A DNA stretch of 64,000 nt from Sphaerisporangium perillae (lineage in GTDB: Bacteria; Actinomycetota; Actinomycetes; Streptosporangiales; Streptosporangiaceae), in the NCBI RefSeq assembly GCF_023276435.1, contig NZ_JALLPO010000001.1, positions 62,001-126,000 of the forward strand. The letters are read 5' to 3'. Position 1 is the stretch's first letter; every line of letters starts with the position of its first letter. The notes beneath the pieces were generated by a model. It searched no databases and had not been told where the DNA came from. It saw nothing but the letters and a program-made list of their open reading frames with translations. Below are positions 27,732 to 40,936 of the stretch, piece after piece. The translations under genes were made by a program, and so were the position numbers.

Positions 27732-29423
27732 TCAGCGGATGGTCCACCAGCCGGGGAGCATGAGGGGGCCGTACGCCGGGAGGCCGAGTTCGGAGGCCAG
27801 CCGGGCGAGGGGCCCCCACGCTTCCAGGCGCACCCGGCTGAGCGCGGCGGCCTTGTCCTCGCTGGAGTCGGGCGGGCGGAGCCGCTCCAGCGGATGCATG
27901 CGCGGATAGGTGCGCACCGTCGCGTTCTTGGGCAGGCCGGCCCTGCTCCTGGCGATCGCCAGCGCGTCCTCCAGGCCGCCGAGCTCGTCGACCAGGCCGC
28001 TGCCGAAGGCGTCGGCGCCGGTCCAGACGCGGCCGCGCGCCAGCTCGTGGGCCCGGTCGCGGCCGAGGCCCCGGCCGTCGGCGACCTTGCCCACGAAGTC
28101 GTCGTAGATGCGGTCGAGCCAGGCGTTGACCCGCTCCCACTGCGGCTCGGAGAAGCCCCGGCTCGGCGAGAACATCCCCGAGTTGGCGCCCACGTCGACC
28201 GACTCGGAGGTGACGCCGACGCGGCCGAGGAGCTCGCCCACCGACGGCTTGCCGCCGAACACGCCGATGGAGCCGGTGAGCGTGCCGGGCTGGGCGACGA
28301 TCACGTCGGCGGCCATCGAGACGAAGTAGCCGCCCGACGCGGCGAGGTCGCCCATCGAGATGATCACCGACTTGCCCGCCTTGCGGGTGAGCACGACCTC
28401 CCGCCAGATGGTGTCCGAGGCGACGTACGACCCGCCGGGGCTGTCGACGCGGAAGACGATCGCCCGGACGTTCTCATCCCGGCGGGCGGCCCGGAAGGCG
28501 GCCGCGATCGTGTCGGAGCCCATGGCGCCCCCGCCGCCGAGCGGGCTGCGCCCGCTGCGGCCGAGGCGGATCTGGCCATTGCCGTGGATCAACGCGACGA
28601 CCTGCTCGCCCGGGTGCGGCAGCTTTCTGGCGATGGCGCCCTTGGCGTACCGCGAGACGAACAGCAGCACGTCGTCCTCGCCGCGGACCTCGTCGTACAC
28701 CTCGTCCCGGTAGGCGAGCCGGTCGACCAGCCCCGCCTCGACCGCCTCGGTCCCGATGAACGGGCCCTGGTCGATGAGCTCGCGGACGCGCTCCGGCGCC
28801 AGGCCGCGTCCCTCGGCGATGCCGGAGACGATCTGCTCGATGACCGACTCGGCGATGCGGGCGGCGGACTCCCGGTGCGCCTCGGTCATGTGGTCCTGGG
28901 TGAACATGTTGGCCGCGGTCTTGTACTCGTGCCGCTGGCCGATCTGGTACTCGACGCCGATCTTCGCGAGCGCGTTCTTCACGAAGCGCTGCTCCAGCGA
29001 GATGCCCGTCAGGCCGACGTCGCCGGAGGGCTGCAGGTAGACCTTCTCGAAGGCGCTGGCCAGGTAGTAGGGCACGGTTCCCGCGCCGAACTCGCCGAAC
29101 GTCTCGGCGAAGGCCACCGTCAGCTTGCCCGCAGCCCGCAGCTGGACGACGGCCGTGCGCAGCTCCTGCACCATGGCGAGCCCGATGGGGCGTCCGCCGA
29201 TCTTGACGACGAGGGCCTTGACGCGAGGGTCCTTGCGCGCCCGCCGCAGCCCTTCGAGCACGTCGGCCAGGCGGGTCTTGCGCATGGAGAGGATGGCGCT
29301 GAGCGGGTCGGACGGGGGCCCCTCGGAGAGCCCTTCGGTGAGGTCGAGTTCGAGAACGAGGGGAGCCGTGCGCCGCTGCCGGAACCGGTCGACGGTGTCC
29401 ATGATCGCCTTTGTCGCGTCCAT
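27732..29423 (-). CDS. sppA: Signal peptide peptidase SppA-type protease (family S49, long form)
   Basis: 563-residue S49 peptidase with two tandem half-domains, as in E. coli SppA. The N-terminal half provides the general base Lys (QRHEYKTAANMFTQ) and the C-terminal half the nucleophile Ser (MGDLAASGGYFVSMAAD). VRAIVFRVDSPGGS and LTGSIGVFGGKPS are also conserved. No N-terminal transmembrane helix is apparent, unlike the E. coli enzyme, so membrane association would have to be peripheral. It follows glgB on the same strand after 82 bases, but a functional link is not obvious. It may degrade leftover signal peptides or act in stress. Confidence 0.92.
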   Translation of the reverse strand: MDATKAIMDTVDRFRQRRTAPLVLELDLTEGLSEGPPSDPLSAILSMRKTRLADVLEGLRRARKDPRVKALVVKIGGRPIGLAMVQELRTAVVQLRAAGKLTVAFAETFGEFGAGTVPYYLASAFEKVYLQPSGDVGLTGISLEQRFVKNALAKIGVEYQIGQRHEYKTAANMFTQDHMTEAHRESAARIAESVIEQIVSGIAEGRGLAPERVRELIDQGPFIGTEAVEAGLVDRLAYRDEVYDEVRGEDDVLLFVSRYAKGAIARKLPHPGEQVVALIHGNGQIRLGRSGRSPLGGGGAMGSDTIAAAFRAARRDENVRAIVFRVDSPGGSYVASDTIWREVVLTRKAGKSVIISMGDLAASGGYFVSMAADVIVAQPGTLTGSIGVFGGKPSVGELLGRVGVTSESVDVGANSGMFSPSRGFSEPQWERVNAWLDRIYDDFVGKVADGRGLGRDRAHELARGRVWTGADAFGSGLVDELGGLEDALAIARSRAGLPKNATVRTYPRMHPLERLRPPDSSEDKAAALSRVRLEAWGPLARLASELGLPAYGPLMLPGWWTIR

Positions 29424-29470
29424 AGCGACACCCTAGGCGACGTTTCCAGTACGGAGGCGCACGCTTTCCT

Positions 29471-29500
29471 CTCGGCTCAGATCGGCTCGGCTCAGATCGG
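29471..29500. repeat. 15-bp tandem duplication after glgB
   Basis: CTCGGCTCAGATCGG occurs twice head to tail immediately downstream of the glgB stop codon (29506-29508). Confidence 0.85.
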
Positions 29501-29505
29501 CTCGC

Positions 29506-31740
29506 TCACAGCGGAGGCCGGTCGCCGGCGTCCTGCGGAACTGCCGTCGTGCCCGCGTCGGCGGCGGGCGCCTCCGGGGTTCCGGCGTAGCGCAGGTAGA
29601 GGGCGCCGAGCGGCGGCACGCGCAGGCGGGTGGAGCAGGGAAGCCCGTGCCAGGGCTCTTCGACGGCCTCGATGGAGCCGAGGTTGCCGACGCCGCTGCC
29701 GTAGTAGGTGTACGCGTCGGTGTTGAGCACCTCGTCCCAGCGCCCTCCGGCGGGCAGGCCGAGCCGGTACCCCTCGTGCGGCTGCCCGGAGAAGTTGGCC
29801 ACGCAGGCCACCATCGACCCGTCGGCGCCGTGGCGCAGGAACGAGAAGACGTTGCCGGAGGCGTCGTCGGCGTCGATCCACTGGAATCCGGCGGGCGTGT
29901 GGTCCTGGGAGTACAGCGCGGGCGTCTCGGCGTACAGCCGGTTGAGGTCGCGGACCAGCCGCTGGACGCCCTGGTGGGGCTCGAAGTCCAGCACCCACCA
30001 GTCCAGGCCCCGCTCCTCCGACCACTCGGAGCCCTGGCCGAACTCGCTGCCCATGAACAGCAGCTTCTTGCCGGGATGGGCCCACATGAAGGCGAACAGG
30101 GCGCGCAGGTTGGCGAAACGCTGCCATTCGTCCCCCGGCATCTTGCCGAGCAGGGAGCCCTTGCCGTGCACCACCTCGTCGTGCGAGAGCGGCAGCACGA
30201 AGTGCTCGGAATAGGCGTACATCAGCGAGAACGTCATCTGGTGGTGGTGGTACTGCCGGAACACCGGCTCGTGGTGCAGGTAGGCCAGGGTGTCGTGCAT
30301 CCAGCCCATGTTCCACTTGAACCCGAAGCCGAGCCCGCCGAGGTGCACCGGACGGGAGACGCCGGGCCACGCGGTCGACTCCTCGGCGATGGTGATGATG
30401 CCGGGCGCCTCGCGGTAGGCCACGGAGTTCATCTCCTTGAGGAACTCCACGGCGTCGAGGTTCTCCCTTCCGCCGTAGACGTTCGGCGTCCACTCGCCCT
30501 CACGCCGGGAGTAGTCGAGGTACAGCATCGAGGCGACCGCGTCCACGCGCAGGCCGTCGATGTGGAAGTCCTTGAGCCAGTAGACCGCGTTGGCGACCAG
30601 GAAGTTGCGGACCTCCCGGCGGCCGAAGTCGAAGATGTAGGTGCCCCATTCGGGGTGCGTGCCGCGCCTGGGGTCGGCGTGCTCGTACAGGGGCGTCCCG
30701 TCGAAGCGGGCGAGCGCCCACTCGTCCATGGGGAAGTGGGCGGGCACCCAGTCGAGCAGCACGCCGATGCCGGCCTGGTGCAGCCGGTCGACGAGGTGGC
30801 GGAACTCGTCCGGGCCGCCGAAGCGGGAGGTGGGGGCGTAGTAGGAGGTGACCTGGTAACCCCAGGAGCCGCCGAACGGGTGCTCGGCGACCGGCAGGAG
30901 CTCCACGTGGGTGAAGCCCATGTTCGTGACGTACTCCACGAGCTGGGACGCCAGCTCCTCGTAGCTCAGGCCGGGACGCCACGAGCCGAGGTGCACCTCA
31001 TAGGTGCTCATCGGGGAGGCGATCGCGTCGCGCTCGGCGCGCCGGCGCATCCACGCCTCGTCCTGCCAGTCGTACCTGGACACATCGACGATGGACGCGG
31101 TCGCCGGCGGCCGTTCGGTGCGGCGGGCCATCGGGTCGGCCTTGGAGCGCCACACCGAGTCGGCGCCGAGGATCGAGAACTTGTAGTGCTCCCCCTCGCC
31201 GATGCCGGGGATGAACAGCTCCCATACTCCCGACCGGCCGAGGGAGCGCATCGGGTGCGCGGCGCCGTTCCAGTGGTTGAAGCCGCCCTCCACGCGCACG
31301 CCGCGTGCGTTCGGCGCCCACACGGCGAAGGCGGTGCCGTCCTCGTCGTCGTGCCGGGTGACGCGGGACCCGAGGACCTCCCACAGGCGCTCGTGCCGCC
31401 CCTCGCTGATGAGGTGCAGGTCGACCTCGCCGAGCGTGGGCCAGTGCCGGTACGGATCGCCCGTCTCGTACGGCTCCGCGCCCTCGTAGGTGACCCGCAG
31501 CCGATAGGGCGGGATCTTGTCCACGCCGGGCAACGTCACGGTGAACACACCGTGGGCCTCGTGCCGCATCTCGTGGAGGCCGTCCTCGAGCACCAGCTCG
31601 ACCTTCTCGGCCAGTGGCTTGAGCGCCCGTACGGTCAGGCCGTCAGGGGAAGGGTGCGCGCCCAGGATCGCGTGTGGATCATGGTGGGCGCCGCCGGCCA
31701 GCCGGTTCAAGTCCAGATCCGCGTTCATCGAATCGCTCAC
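29506..31740 (-). CDS. glgB: 1,4-alpha-glucan branching enzyme GlgB
   Basis: GH13 branching enzyme, 744 residues, the usual length. The N-terminal CBM48 domains include [20 protein letters not shown]. The catalytic barrel has [17 protein letters not shown] (nucleophile Asp), [13 protein letters not shown] (acid Glu) and [20 protein letters not shown]. It makes alpha-1,6 branches in the glucan built by GlgE. The frame opens with a GTG at 31740 just after GAGGAG; an ATG at 31728 is an alternative with a longer spacing. It is the last glucan gene of the glgE-treS-mak series, separated from mak by a small anchored protein. Confidence 0.95.
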   Translation of the reverse strand: MSDSMNADLDLNRLAGGAHHDPHAILGAHPSPDGLTVRALKPLAEKVELVLEDGLHEMRHEAHGVFTVTLPGVDKIPPYRLRVTYEGAEPYETGDPYRHWPTLGEVDLHLISEGRHERLWEVLGSRVTRHDDEDGTAFAVWAPNARGVRVEGGFNHWNGAAHPMRSLGRSGVWELFIPGIGEGEHYKFSILGADSVWRSKADPMARRTERPPATASIVDVSRYDWQDEAWMRRRAERDAIASPMSTYEVHLGSWRPGLSYEELASQLVEYVTNMGFTHVELLPVAEHPFGGSWGYQVTSYYAPTSRFGGPDEFRHLVDRLHQAGIGVLLDWVPAHFPMDEWALARFDGTPLYEHADPRRGTHPEWGTYIFDFGRREVRNFLVANAVYWLKDFHIDGLRVDAVASMLYLDYSRREGEWTPNVYGGRENLDAVEFLKEMNSVAYREAPGIITIAEESTAWPGVSRPVHLGGLGFGFKWNMGWMHDTLAYLHHEPVFRQYHHHQMTFSLMYAYSEHFVLPLSHDEVVHGKGSLLGKMPGDEWQRFANLRALFAFMWAHPGKKLLFMGSEFGQGSEWSEERGLDWWVLDFEPHQGVQRLVRDLNRLYAETPALYSQDHTPAGFQWIDADDASGNVFSFLRHGADGSMVACVANFSGQPHEGYRLGLPAGGRWDEVLNTDAYTYYGSGVGNLGSIEAVEEPWHGLPCSTRLRVPPLGALYLRYAGTPEAPAADAGTTAVPQDAGDRPPL

Positions 31741-31866
31741 CGCTCCTCGGCACCGTGATTGTGGTTATGAGCTAACCCTGCCCCAGATCCTCCCGCCAAC
31801 CCATGATGTCGGCCGGATCACACCATGGGGACGGCAAATGCGTGGTTCGGCGGTCACAGGGCCGTG

Positions 31867-32457
31867 TCACCACCTCAGCACGCGGACGCCTCCGGAGGAC
31901 ATGTCGACGACGATGCGCCCGATGTCGAGCTCCTCGCCGTTCGGGAACCACACGAACAGTTGCAGGCATCGGCGGGTCTCGCAGCCGAACCGCCGGAAGA
32001 TCAGGGAGCGTACCCGAAGGTCCGCGGCCGATGTCAGTGGCCTGTGCGCAGCCTCGGCGTAGGCCCTGCGCACGATGGCCGCGAGCGGGGGGTCGGCGAG
32101 CAGGAACTCCGTCGCGCGCGCCTGCTCCGACCGGGTGGGGGCCGGCGGATGCCCGCCGTCGCGGGGATCGGGGGTGCTCGAAGGAAGGTCCGCGGGAGAC
32201 GGAACCTCGGTCCCCCCGCCGCGACGGGCGCGGTTCCCCTCGCGGCTCCGGGAACTCGCCTCGTCCTCGTACCCCGGGTCGTCCACCTCCGGCCGGCCCG
32301 CCTGGGTCGGCCCGCCGAGCCCGGCGCCGGCCGTCCGCGGGCGCGACGCTCCGCTCCCGTCCTCGCCCGCCCAGAGCAGCGCCACCACGCCCGTGCACAG
32401 CACCGCGGTCAGGGTGGCGCCGCCCACGATGGTGATCGCGAGCCGCCTCAGCCCCAT
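31867..32457 (-). CDS. Small membrane-anchored hypothetical protein inside the glgE series
   Basis: 196 residues. An N-terminal hydrophobic segment (LAITIVGGATLTAVLCTGVV) is followed by a charged, Ser/Gly/Pro-rich linker (about residues 32-105) and a compact C-terminal domain (ATEFLLADPPLAAIVRRAYA and SLIFRRFGCETRRCLQLFVW). The domain has two close cysteines that could form a disulfide outside the cell. I do not recognise the family. It lies between mak and glgB on the same strand with gaps of about 80 and 126 bases. Confidence 0.7.
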   Translation of the reverse strand: MGLRRLAITIVGGATLTAVLCTGVVALLWAGEDGSGASRPRTAGAGLGGPTQAGRPEVDDPGYEDEASSRSREGNRARRGGGTEVPSPADLPSSTPDPRDGGHPPAPTRSEQARATEFLLADPPLAAIVRRAYAEAAHRPLTSAADLRVRSLIFRRFGCETRRCLQLFVWFPNGEELDIGRIVVDMSSGGVRVLRW

Positions 32458-32537
32458 CAGCCCACTCTCTCACTTTCCGTGAATCCCCGATCACGGATCG
32501 TATCGGAGAGAGCGGCCCGGTGTGGTGCCGGCCGGTG

Positions 32538-33964
32538 TCAGCCGGCGGGGTGGGTGAAGGCGGCGAGCGGGATGGGCAGCCAGGCCGGGCGGTTGCGCGA
32601 CTCGTAGACCACCTCGTAGGCGGCCTTGCTGAGCTCGAGCGCTCGGAGCAGTACGGCGTCGTCGCCGTGGATGCGCCCGCTGCCGGCCGAGTATCCGGCG
32701 ATGAACGCGGCCCGGTTGCGCTGGGACCATTCGGCGGCCCGGGGTTCGAGCGCCTCAGCGTCCGGATGGCCGGCGAGCAGGTGGCGGGCCGCGTAGTCGA
32801 ACGACCGGAGCATGCCCGCGACGTCCCGGAGCGGGGAGTCCAGGGCCCGGCGCTCCAGGAGCGGCTGGCCGGGCTCACCCTCGAAGTCGAGCACGACCCA
32901 CTCGCTCGGGGTGCGCATGACCTGGCCGAGGTGGTAGTCGCCGTGGACCCGCTGAACGGTGATGGGCCTCCCCGTGTCGGCCAGCCTGTCGAAGGCCTCA
33001 TGGGCGATGCCCGCGTGAGCGGCGAGATCGGGGACCTCGGAGATGGCCGCCTCCAGGCGGCGCCTGAACCCCTCGACCATCCGCTTGACCTCCGGCGCCT
33101 CCACCGTGCTCGTCGGGAAGGCGGCGGCCAGCTCCTTGTGCAGGTGGGCGGTGGCCATGCCGAGACGGTGCGACTCGGCGGCGAAGTCGCCTCCGGCGTC
33201 GCCCGCGGCCGTGCCGGGCAGCGACCCGTAGAGGTCGCGCACGCTGGTGAGGGCGAGGGCCCAGCCGTCGCTCGCGGTGCGCAGGAACTCCTGGGTGAAC
33301 GCGAGCGTGGTGTTCTGGCCGTCGATGTCGGCCTCGATCCACCCGTACGGTTTCGCGATGTTCGGCGAGCCGCGCTCGGCGAGGGCGGACACCACTTCCA
33401 GCTCGGGGTTCACCCCGGGGATGATCTTACGGAAGAGCTTGCAGATGTAGGCGTCGCCGAACACCAGCGAGGTGTTGGACTGCTCCCCGCCGAGCACCAG
33501 GCTGCGCGGGGAGGTGTCGATCTCGGCGCCCGGCATGCGGCGGAAGCGGAGCGCGCCGATGTCGGCGTCCTCGGCGATGGAGAAGAGCAGGACGCTGGTG
33601 ACGTCGGCGTCGTGGACGGCGTCATAGGCGAAGCCGTCGGGGGTCTCCCCGATCGCGACGTGCTGCAGCCGCTGGGGCAGCTCGGGGCGGAAGCCCAGCA
33701 GGAGCTGGTAGCGGTCCGTGCGTGAGTCCTGCCTGACCGTGATGACGATGTGGCGCACGGACACGCCGGCCTCGGCCGGCGGTCTCGCCGTGCCGTCCGT
33801 GGTGCCGCGGGACCCCGCCACATCGCTGTGGAAGGATTCCGCGGGACCACGAAGGGGGAGCGGCGTGGTGGCCTCGACGGCCAGGTCGGTGATCGCACGG
33901 CCCTTGCCGGCGAACCACCGCTGATGGGTGATCCAGCCGGCAAGTAGCGCTTCGAGAGTATGTC

Positions 33965-33968
<4 letters not shown>
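32538..33968 (-). CDS. mak: Maltokinase Mak
   Basis: ATP-dependent kinase (476 residues) that phosphorylates maltose to maltose 1-phosphate, the GlgE donor. The kinase-like C-terminal half has [20 protein letters not shown] (catalytic loop) and [20 protein letters not shown] (metal loop). The N-terminal lobe carries [20 protein letters not shown], characteristic of maltokinase/Pep2. The GTG at 33968 overlaps the treS stop (GTGA); many bacteria instead fuse TreS and Mak, so coupling fits their joint action. A long open frame runs upstream through treS but only this part is real. Confidence 0.93.
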
Positions 33969-35677
<1,709 letters not shown>

Positions 35678-35729
35678 CTGTGGACTCCCCGCTGTGCTGA
35701 TGCGCGCTTTCCGCCGTTGTGGCCAGGCG

Positions 35730-37757
<2,028 letters not shown>

Positions 37758-37958
37758 CGCGTCTCAAGGTAGCGGCGACGCGCCGGGCGCCACCGGGAGT
37801 TGTGAGGGCAGGTAATGATCTTGCTTTCAAGTAGGTGGTTCCGGCGGGATCGCCGGGGTGTGGGCGGGCATGGTGGTGTTCACCCCGAAGTGACGGACTC
37901 TCTCCGGGGCTGGAGGTGTGGTGAGGCTCTTACATGGGACTGCCCCCATAGTCGCTCT

Positions 37959-37972
37959 TCAAGCCTGCTTGA
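37959..37972. promoter_or_regulatory. 14-bp palindrome in glgE-glgP gap
   Basis: TCAAGC-CT-GCTTGA, perfect 6-base arms; candidate operator for a dimeric sugar-responsive regulator. The regulator is not in the window. Confidence 0.45.
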
Positions 37973-38060
37973 GGGAAGTCAGGGGATACTTGGGGTGGGT
38001 TGTGTCCCTTAACGTCATCCTGAGGGCATCACCCGGACATGATCAAGTTGAGATCACCGT

Positions 38061-38071
38061 GACGAGTCGTC
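38061..38071. promoter_or_regulatory. 11-bp palindrome before glgP
   Basis: GACGA-G-TCGTC, perfect inverted repeat 117 bases before the glgP start. Confidence 0.35.
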
Positions 38072-38187
38072 TTTAGTGAGGTTTGAGCTGCTTGGGTAGC
38101 GGTGAGAGCGAAACGCATGAGATCTGGTAGGCGCACAAGAGTGTTTCGGTCGCGCGTCGTGGCGCTGAGTAACTAGGGTCTGGCCCC

Positions 38188-40791
38188 GTGAGAGCTATCC
38201 GCAGGTTCACCGTCCGTACCGTCCTTCCCGTGGAGCTGGCCGCCCTTGGCGAGCTGGTCCACAATTTGCGCTGGTCATGGCACCCCGAGACCATGGACCT
38301 GTTCGCCGAGGTGGATCCCGACACGTGGCAACGGGTCGGGCACGACCCGGTGGCGCTGCTCGGGGCGGTGGAGGCCGACCGGCTGGCCGAGCTGGCCCGT
38401 GATCGCAGGTTCCTCCGCAGGCTGGCCGACGCCGCGGACGACTTGCGGGAGTACATGACCGCGCCGCGCTGGTACCAAACCCTGCCCGACGCGCCGGCGG
38501 CCATCGGTTACTTCTCGCCCGAGTACGGCATCGCCGCCGCGCTCCCGCAGTACTCCGGGGGCCTCGGCATCCTCGCCGGCGACCACCTGAAGGCCGCGAG
38601 CGACCTGGGCGTGCCGATCCTCGGTGTCGGTCTGCTCTACCGGCATGGCTACTTCAGCCAGTCGCTGTCGCCCGAGGGCTGGCAGCAGGAGCACTACCCG
38701 AGCCTGGACCCCGGCGGCCTGCCGTTGAGCCTGCTCAAGGAGGAGGACGGCACGCCGTCCCGGGTGGCCATCGCGCTCCCCGGCGGCCGCGCGCTGCACG
38801 CGCAGATCTGGGTGGCCCAGGTGGGCCGCGTCCCGCTGCTGCTGCTCGACTCCGACGTGTCGGAGAACGACAACGCCGCGCGCGACGTCACCGACCGGCT
38901 CTACGGCGGCGGCACCGACCACCGGCTCATGCAGGAACTGCTGCTCGGCATCGGCGGCGTGCGGGCACTGCGGGCGTACTGCCGGATCACCGGCCGCACC
39001 CAGCCGGAGGTGTTCCACACCAACGAGGGCCACGCGGGCTTCCTCGGGCTCGAGCGCATCCGTGAGCTGACCGAGCACCGGCTGTCCTTCGACGAGGCGC
39101 TGGAGGCCGTCCGCGCGGGCACGGTCTTCACCACGCACACGCCGGTGCCCGCCGGCATCGACCGGTTCCCCGCCGAGATGATCGAGAAGCAGTTCGGCGG
39201 CGACAACGCCTGGCCGACCGTGCCCGTGGAGCGCATCCTCGCGCTGGGCGCCGAGCCCGGCACGCCGGAGGCCGCCGTCGGCGAGTCGGTCTTCAACATG
39301 GCCGTCATGGGCATGCGGCTCGCTCAGCGGGTCAACGGCGTCTCCAAGTTGCACGGCGCGGTCAGCCGCGAGATGTTCAAGGGCCTGTGGCCCGGGTTCG
39401 ACCTCGACGAGATCCCGATCGGCTCGATCACCAATGGCGTGCACGCCCCGACGTGGGTCGCGCGCGAGGTGATGGAGCTGGCGGGCAAGGAGCTGCCCTC
39501 GCTGATCGAGAAGGCCCAAGGCTGGGAAGGGGTGCAGAAGCTCTCCGACGAGGACATCTGGGCCATCCGGGGACGGCTCCGCCGCCGGCTGGTCGAGGCG
39601 GCCCGCGACAGGCTCAGGGTTTCCTGGCGGGAGCGTGGCGCCTCCACCGCCGAGCTGGGGTGGATCGACGAGGCCCTGGACCCGGACGTGCTGACCATCG
39701 GCTTCGCCCGGCGGGTGCCCTCCTACAAGCGGCTGACGCTCATGCTGAAGGACCCCGACCGGCTGAAGGAGCTGCTGCTCGACCCCGAGCGGCCTGTCCA
39801 GATCGTCATCGCGGGCAAGGCGCACCCGGCCGACGAGGGCGGCAAGAGGCTGATCCAGCAGATCGTGAAGTTCGCCGACCGCGAGGACGTGCGCCACCGC
39901 ATCGTCTTCCTGCCCGACTACGACATGGCCCTCGGCCAGGAGATGGTCCAGGGCTGCGACGTATGGATGAACAACCCGCTGCGTCCCCTGGAGGCCTGCG
40001 GCACCTCGGGCATGAAGGCCGCGCTCAACGGCGGGCTCAACTTGTCCATCAGGGACGGCTGGTGGGACGAGTGGTACGACGGCGACAACGGCTGGGCGAT
40101 CCCCACGGCCGACGGCGTGGAGGACCCCGACCGCCGTGACGAGCTGGAGGCCTCCGCGCTGTACGACCTGATCGAGCGGGAGGTCGCCGACCGGTTCTAC
40201 GACCGTCCTGGCGACGCGCACCCGCGGCGCTGGCTCGACATGGTCAAGCACACGCTCAGCTCGCTCGGGCCAAAGGTCCTGGCCGGCCGCATGCTGCGCG
40301 ACTACGTCGTCGACCTGTACACCCCGGCCGCCAAGTCGGCGCGGGAGCTGTCCAAGGGCGAGCACGCCAAGGCGCGCGAGTTCGCGGCCTGGAAACTGCG
40401 GGTCACCCGCGCCTGGCCTGGGGTGCGCGTCGAGCACATCGAGACGTCGGGCATCGGCGACACTCCCGAGCTGGGGGCGGCGATGGAGGTGCACGCGACG
40501 ATCGCGCTGGGCGAGCTGTCGCCCGACGACGTGAGCGTGCAGGCGGCGTACGGCAAGGTGGGCGTGCACGACGAGCTGCTCGAGCCGTCGTACGTCACGC
40601 TCTCGGCCGAGGCGCTCGGCGACGACGGCAAGGCCACCTACACCGGGATCGTGCCCCTCGACCGCACGGGCGCGTTCGGGTACACCGTCCGGGTGGTGCC
40701 CTCGCATCCGCTGATGTCGTCCCCGGCCGAGCTGGGGCTGATCGCCGTCCCCGAGGAGCCCGTCGGCATGACCAACGGCACGCTGCGCTAG
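38188..40791 (+). CDS. glgP: Alpha-glucan (glycogen/maltodextrin) phosphorylase GlgP
   Basis: PLP-dependent phosphorylase of 867 residues that releases glucose 1-phosphate from alpha-glucan ends. The N-terminal DUF3417-type segment (LGELVHNLRWSWHPETMDLF) marks the actinobacterial subtype. Further conserved parts are FSPEYGIAAALPQYSGGLGI, EVFHTNEGHAGFLGLERIRE, GFARRVPSYKRLTL and the PLP/phosphate region LEACGTSGMKAALNGGLNLS. The start is a GTG at 38188 with only AGGG upstream. It faces away from glgE and is followed by the debranching-type enzyme, so the breakdown genes are grouped. Confidence 0.94.
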   Translation: MRAIRRFTVRTVLPVELAALGELVHNLRWSWHPETMDLFAEVDPDTWQRVGHDPVALLGAVEADRLAELARDRRFLRRLADAADDLREYMTAPRWYQTLPDAPAAIGYFSPEYGIAAALPQYSGGLGILAGDHLKAASDLGVPILGVGLLYRHGYFSQSLSPEGWQQEHYPSLDPGGLPLSLLKEEDGTPSRVAIALPGGRALHAQIWVAQVGRVPLLLLDSDVSENDNAARDVTDRLYGGGTDHRLMQELLLGIGGVRALRAYCRITGRTQPEVFHTNEGHAGFLGLERIRELTEHRLSFDEALEAVRAGTVFTTHTPVPAGIDRFPAEMIEKQFGGDNAWPTVPVERILALGAEPGTPEAAVGESVFNMAVMGMRLAQRVNGVSKLHGAVSREMFKGLWPGFDLDEIPIGSITNGVHAPTWVAREVMELAGKELPSLIEKAQGWEGVQKLSDEDIWAIRGRLRRRLVEAARDRLRVSWRERGASTAELGWIDEALDPDVLTIGFARRVPSYKRLTLMLKDPDRLKELLLDPERPVQIVIAGKAHPADEGGKRLIQQIVKFADREDVRHRIVFLPDYDMALGQEMVQGCDVWMNNPLRPLEACGTSGMKAALNGGLNLSIRDGWWDEWYDGDNGWAIPTADGVEDPDRRDELEASALYDLIEREVADRFYDRPGDAHPRRWLDMVKHTLSSLGPKVLAGRMLRDYVVDLYTPAAKSARELSKGEHAKAREFAAWKLRVTRAWPGVRVEHIETSGIGDTPELGAAMEVHATIALGELSPDDVSVQAAYGKVGVHDELLEPSYVTLSAEALGDDGKATYTGIVPLDRTGAFGYTVRVVPSHPLMSSPAELGLIAVPEEPVGMTNGTLR

Positions 40792-40936
40792 AGGAACTCC
40801 CTCTGCGCCGTACCCTGCAGGGACGAATAACTACAAATCCGTCAAATCAGCATATAGACCTCGAATGTACTGGCCTCGAGTGGGCAGGGCTGACGGGAGG
40901 CGACGCGATTTCAGCCATGAAGGAGCGTGACCCGTC

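Larger units (their letters stand above)
37758..38187. other. Divergent control region between glgE and glgP
   Basis: No gene seen. The stretch is less GC-rich than its flanks and holds several palindromes: TCAAGC-CT-GCTTGA (37959-37972), TGATC-N7-GATCA (38040-38056) and GACGA-G-TCGTC (38061-38071). They are candidate operators for joint control of glucan synthesis and breakdown. Clear consensus -35/-10 pairs are not evident by eye. Confidence 0.6.
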
